Made by a program: the position numbers and the translations under genes
Shown here: positions 6,121 through 7,378 of the stretch, piece after piece
How the letters are laid out: each line of letters opens with the position of its first letter
How positions within the stretch are numbered: position 1 is the stretch's first letter
NCBI GenBank assembly: GCA_900766655.1
Contig: CAAFWE010000169.1
Span: 1 to 7,378 of the forward strand
Source: an uncultured Alistipes sp.
Lineage (GTDB): Bacteria; Bacteroidota; Bacteroidia; Bacteroidales; Rikenellaceae
Length of the DNA stretch: 7,378 bases
Direction of reading: 5' to 3'
Notes under the pieces: generated by a model
The model's database searches: none
Told to the model about the DNA's origin: nothing
Seen by the model: only the letters and a program-made list of their open reading frames with translations

Positions 6121-7245
6121 ATGATGATAAAGAAGTTGTGCATACTCATAGCTATGCTGCTCGCATTTGCCACCTCTGCCTCGGCGCAGACAAGCAAAAT
6201 CGAGGAGCAGAAGCGTGTCATTGCCAACCTCGAGAAGAGCATTGCACAAGAGGAGAAGCAGCTTGCAAAGCTCAAAAAAAGCAAGGCCTCGGCCGAGCAG
6301 CAGATTGTGGCTCTGACACGACAAATCGAGCAACGCAACAAGCTCATCAGCGAAACCACTCGACAGATCAAGCAACTCACCTCCGAGGTTGAGGCATCGG
6401 AGCGACGACTCCGACAGCTGGGCGGACAGCTCAACGGACTCGAGCAGAGTGTGGCCGAGATAGTGCGTGCAGCATATCGTAACTACCGCTACCACAACCA
6501 CTTAACATTCCTCTTCTCGGCAAAATCGTTCACCGAACTCACACGACGCATAGCGATGCTACGAGTAGCAACCAACTATCGTCAACAACAGATAAAGCAG
6601 GTGATGGCAACACGCAGCGATGTGCAGGCCGAGCGCACACTGCTGACCAAGCGCAGAGCCGAGCTCTCGCAGACCAAGCGTCGACTCGACAACCAACGCA
6701 CCAAGCTCCTGGCAACGGTCAAGGAGGCGAAGCGCAGCGTGAGCAAGATGTCGAGCAAGCAACAAGCACTCCTCCGCTCGAAGATGGCAAACGAGGAGAA
6801 GCTCGAGGGTGAGATTAAGAAGCTCCGCAAGCTCATCAAGGGCAACAAAGCTGGTGCCTCGTTCTCGGAGCGTACCACTGCGCTGAACATCCCCGTCTCG
6901 GGCGGAAAGGTCAAACGCTACAAGGGCAATATGGCCGAGATTGTAGGTGCCGAAGGGGCTGCAGTAACCTCGGTTTACGAGGGCAAGGTGGTCGACATCA
7001 AGCGCAACAAGGTGAACAACAAATACGACATCTTCATCGCTCACGGTGAGTATATTACATCCTACGCCAACCTCTCGGCTGTGACTGTGCTCAAGAATGC
7101 CATAGTCAAAAAGGGGGAGCGCATTGGCACCATCGGCTCAGCGGTCAACATCAGCACAATGGAGATGGAGTACAAGATTGTTTTCGGCATCTATGCCCCA
7201 TCGCCCGATGTGAAAGTCTCGGCAGCAAACCTCTTCAAAAAATAG
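6121..7245 (+). CDS. EnvC-like murein hydrolase activator, degenerate LytM/M23 domain
   Basis: The 374 residues begin with a clear signal peptide cut after SASA (residue 22), so the protein is periplasmic. Long coiled coils follow at about 25-115 and 155-240, split by a segment typical of EnvC proteins (AAYRNYRYHNHL and FLFSAKSFTELTRRI, 117-143). A C-terminal LytM fold spans about 255-374. Active M23 peptidases need an HxxxD pair and an HxH motif to bind zinc. Here the first is replaced in NMAEIVGAEGAAV (270-282) and the second by MEMEY (347-351), while the histidine of IAHGEYITSYANL (H308) is kept. This matches E. coli EnvC, a non-enzymatic activator of cell-wall amidases at the division site. 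The start may be 6121 or the next codon, 6124. It lies 6 bases after the TPR gene and 9 bases before the vWA gene, fitting one operon. The partner amidase is not in the window. Confidence 0.88.
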   Translation: MMIKKLCILIAMLLAFATSASAQTSKIEEQKRVIANLEKSIAQEEKQLAKLKKSKASAEQQIVALTRQIEQRNKLISETTRQIKQLTSEVEASERRLRQLGGQLNGLEQSVAEIVRAAYRNYRYHNHLTFLFSAKSFTELTRRIAMLRVATNYRQQQIKQVMATRSDVQAERTLLTKRRAELSQTKRRLDNQRTKLLATVKEAKRSVSKMSSKQQALLRSKMANEEKLEGEIKKLRKLIKGNKAGASFSERTTALNIPVSGGKVKRYKGNMAEIVGAEGAAVTSVYEGKVVDIKRNKVNNKYDIFIAHGEYITSYANLSAVTVLKNAIVKKGERIGTIGSAVNISTMEMEYKIVFGIYAPSPDVKVSAANLFKK

Positions 7246-7254
7246 GCGACAACA

Positions 7255-7378
7255 ATGTATTCGCAGGAGATTACTCGAGCCCACAAGGCTGCTATTGTTA
7301 TAGCCATAGACCAATCGTGCTCGATGGGTGGTCGTATGGCTGTCGATGGATGGGATATCTCCAAGGCCGAGTCGGTAG
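7255..7378 (+). CDS. von Willebrand factor A (vWA) domain protein, N-terminal fragment
   Basis: Only the first 41 codons are present before the window ends. The reading frame from the ATG at 7255 gives MYSQEITRAHKAAIVIAIDQ, followed by SCSMGGRMAVDGWDISKAES. The hydrophobic strand AAIVIAID leads into DQSCS (residues 19-23), a perfect DxSxS MIDAS motif for metal binding, as in vWA domains. No signal peptide precedes it, so a cytoplasmic protein is likely. The helix-forming KAES stretch after the motif fits helix 1 of the fold. The gene begins 9 bases after the EnvC-like stop codon and so probably shares its transcript. The function is open: vWA proteins often work with a MoxR-type AAA ATPase or in stress or metal-related complexes, but no such partner can be seen here. 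Confidence 0.8.
   Translation, partial: MYSQEITRAHKAAIVIAIDQSCSMGGRMAVDGWDISKAESV

Noticed and set aside
5467..6501. Long open frame of 344 codons on the minus strand
   Set aside because: It lies antisense across the 3' end of the TPR gene and the 5' half of the EnvC-like gene. The protein is extremely Leu/Val/Glu-rich with no recognisable domain, as expected from complementing GAG, AAG and CTC-rich codons.

Overview
The window is a dense stretch of bacterial chromosome, most probably from the order Bacteroidales. An Alistipes/Rikenellaceae-like genome is plausible but not proven. The signs are a PheS with the Bacteroidetes-style motif-2 region and Cys-rich insertion, the pairing of a TPR protein with an EnvC-like protein, starts without clear Shine-Dalgarno sequences, a TAnnTTTG-type promoter element, and short TTAGGGTCG-like repeats at gene ends. 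All seven genes read on the + strand.

Layout. (1) 1-666: 3' part of deoC (deoxyribose-phosphate aldolase), cut by the left edge, followed by a strong hairpin (691-734) that looks like its terminator. (2) 754-3223: a two-gene ABC-2 exporter of the NatA/NatB type, ATPase then permease. The two genes are separated by 220 bases holding a nonamer repeat array and a ~120-base imperfect palindrome. (3) 3324-4364: pheS, with a candidate promoter upstream and a second nonamer array starting directly after its stop codon. (4) 4417-7378: three tightly spaced envelope or unknown genes. These are an exported TPR-repeat protein, an EnvC-like coiled-coil protein with a degenerate LytM domain (6-base gap), and the start of a cytoplasmic-looking von Willebrand factor A protein with an intact DxSxS motif (9-base gap), cut by the right edge.

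Working together. deoC (deoxynucleoside catabolism), the exporter and pheS (translation) look like unrelated housekeeping neighbours. The TPR, EnvC-like and vWA genes are spaced like one operon. The EnvC-like protein has lost the LytM zinc ligands, so it is best read as an activator or scaffold for a cell-wall amidase rather than an enzyme. The TPR protein may act with it in the periplasm. I see no convincing new defence, mobile or RNA-guided system. The least explained signals are the nonamer arrays at gene ends, in frame with the genes before them, and the palindrome that splits the exporter genes.
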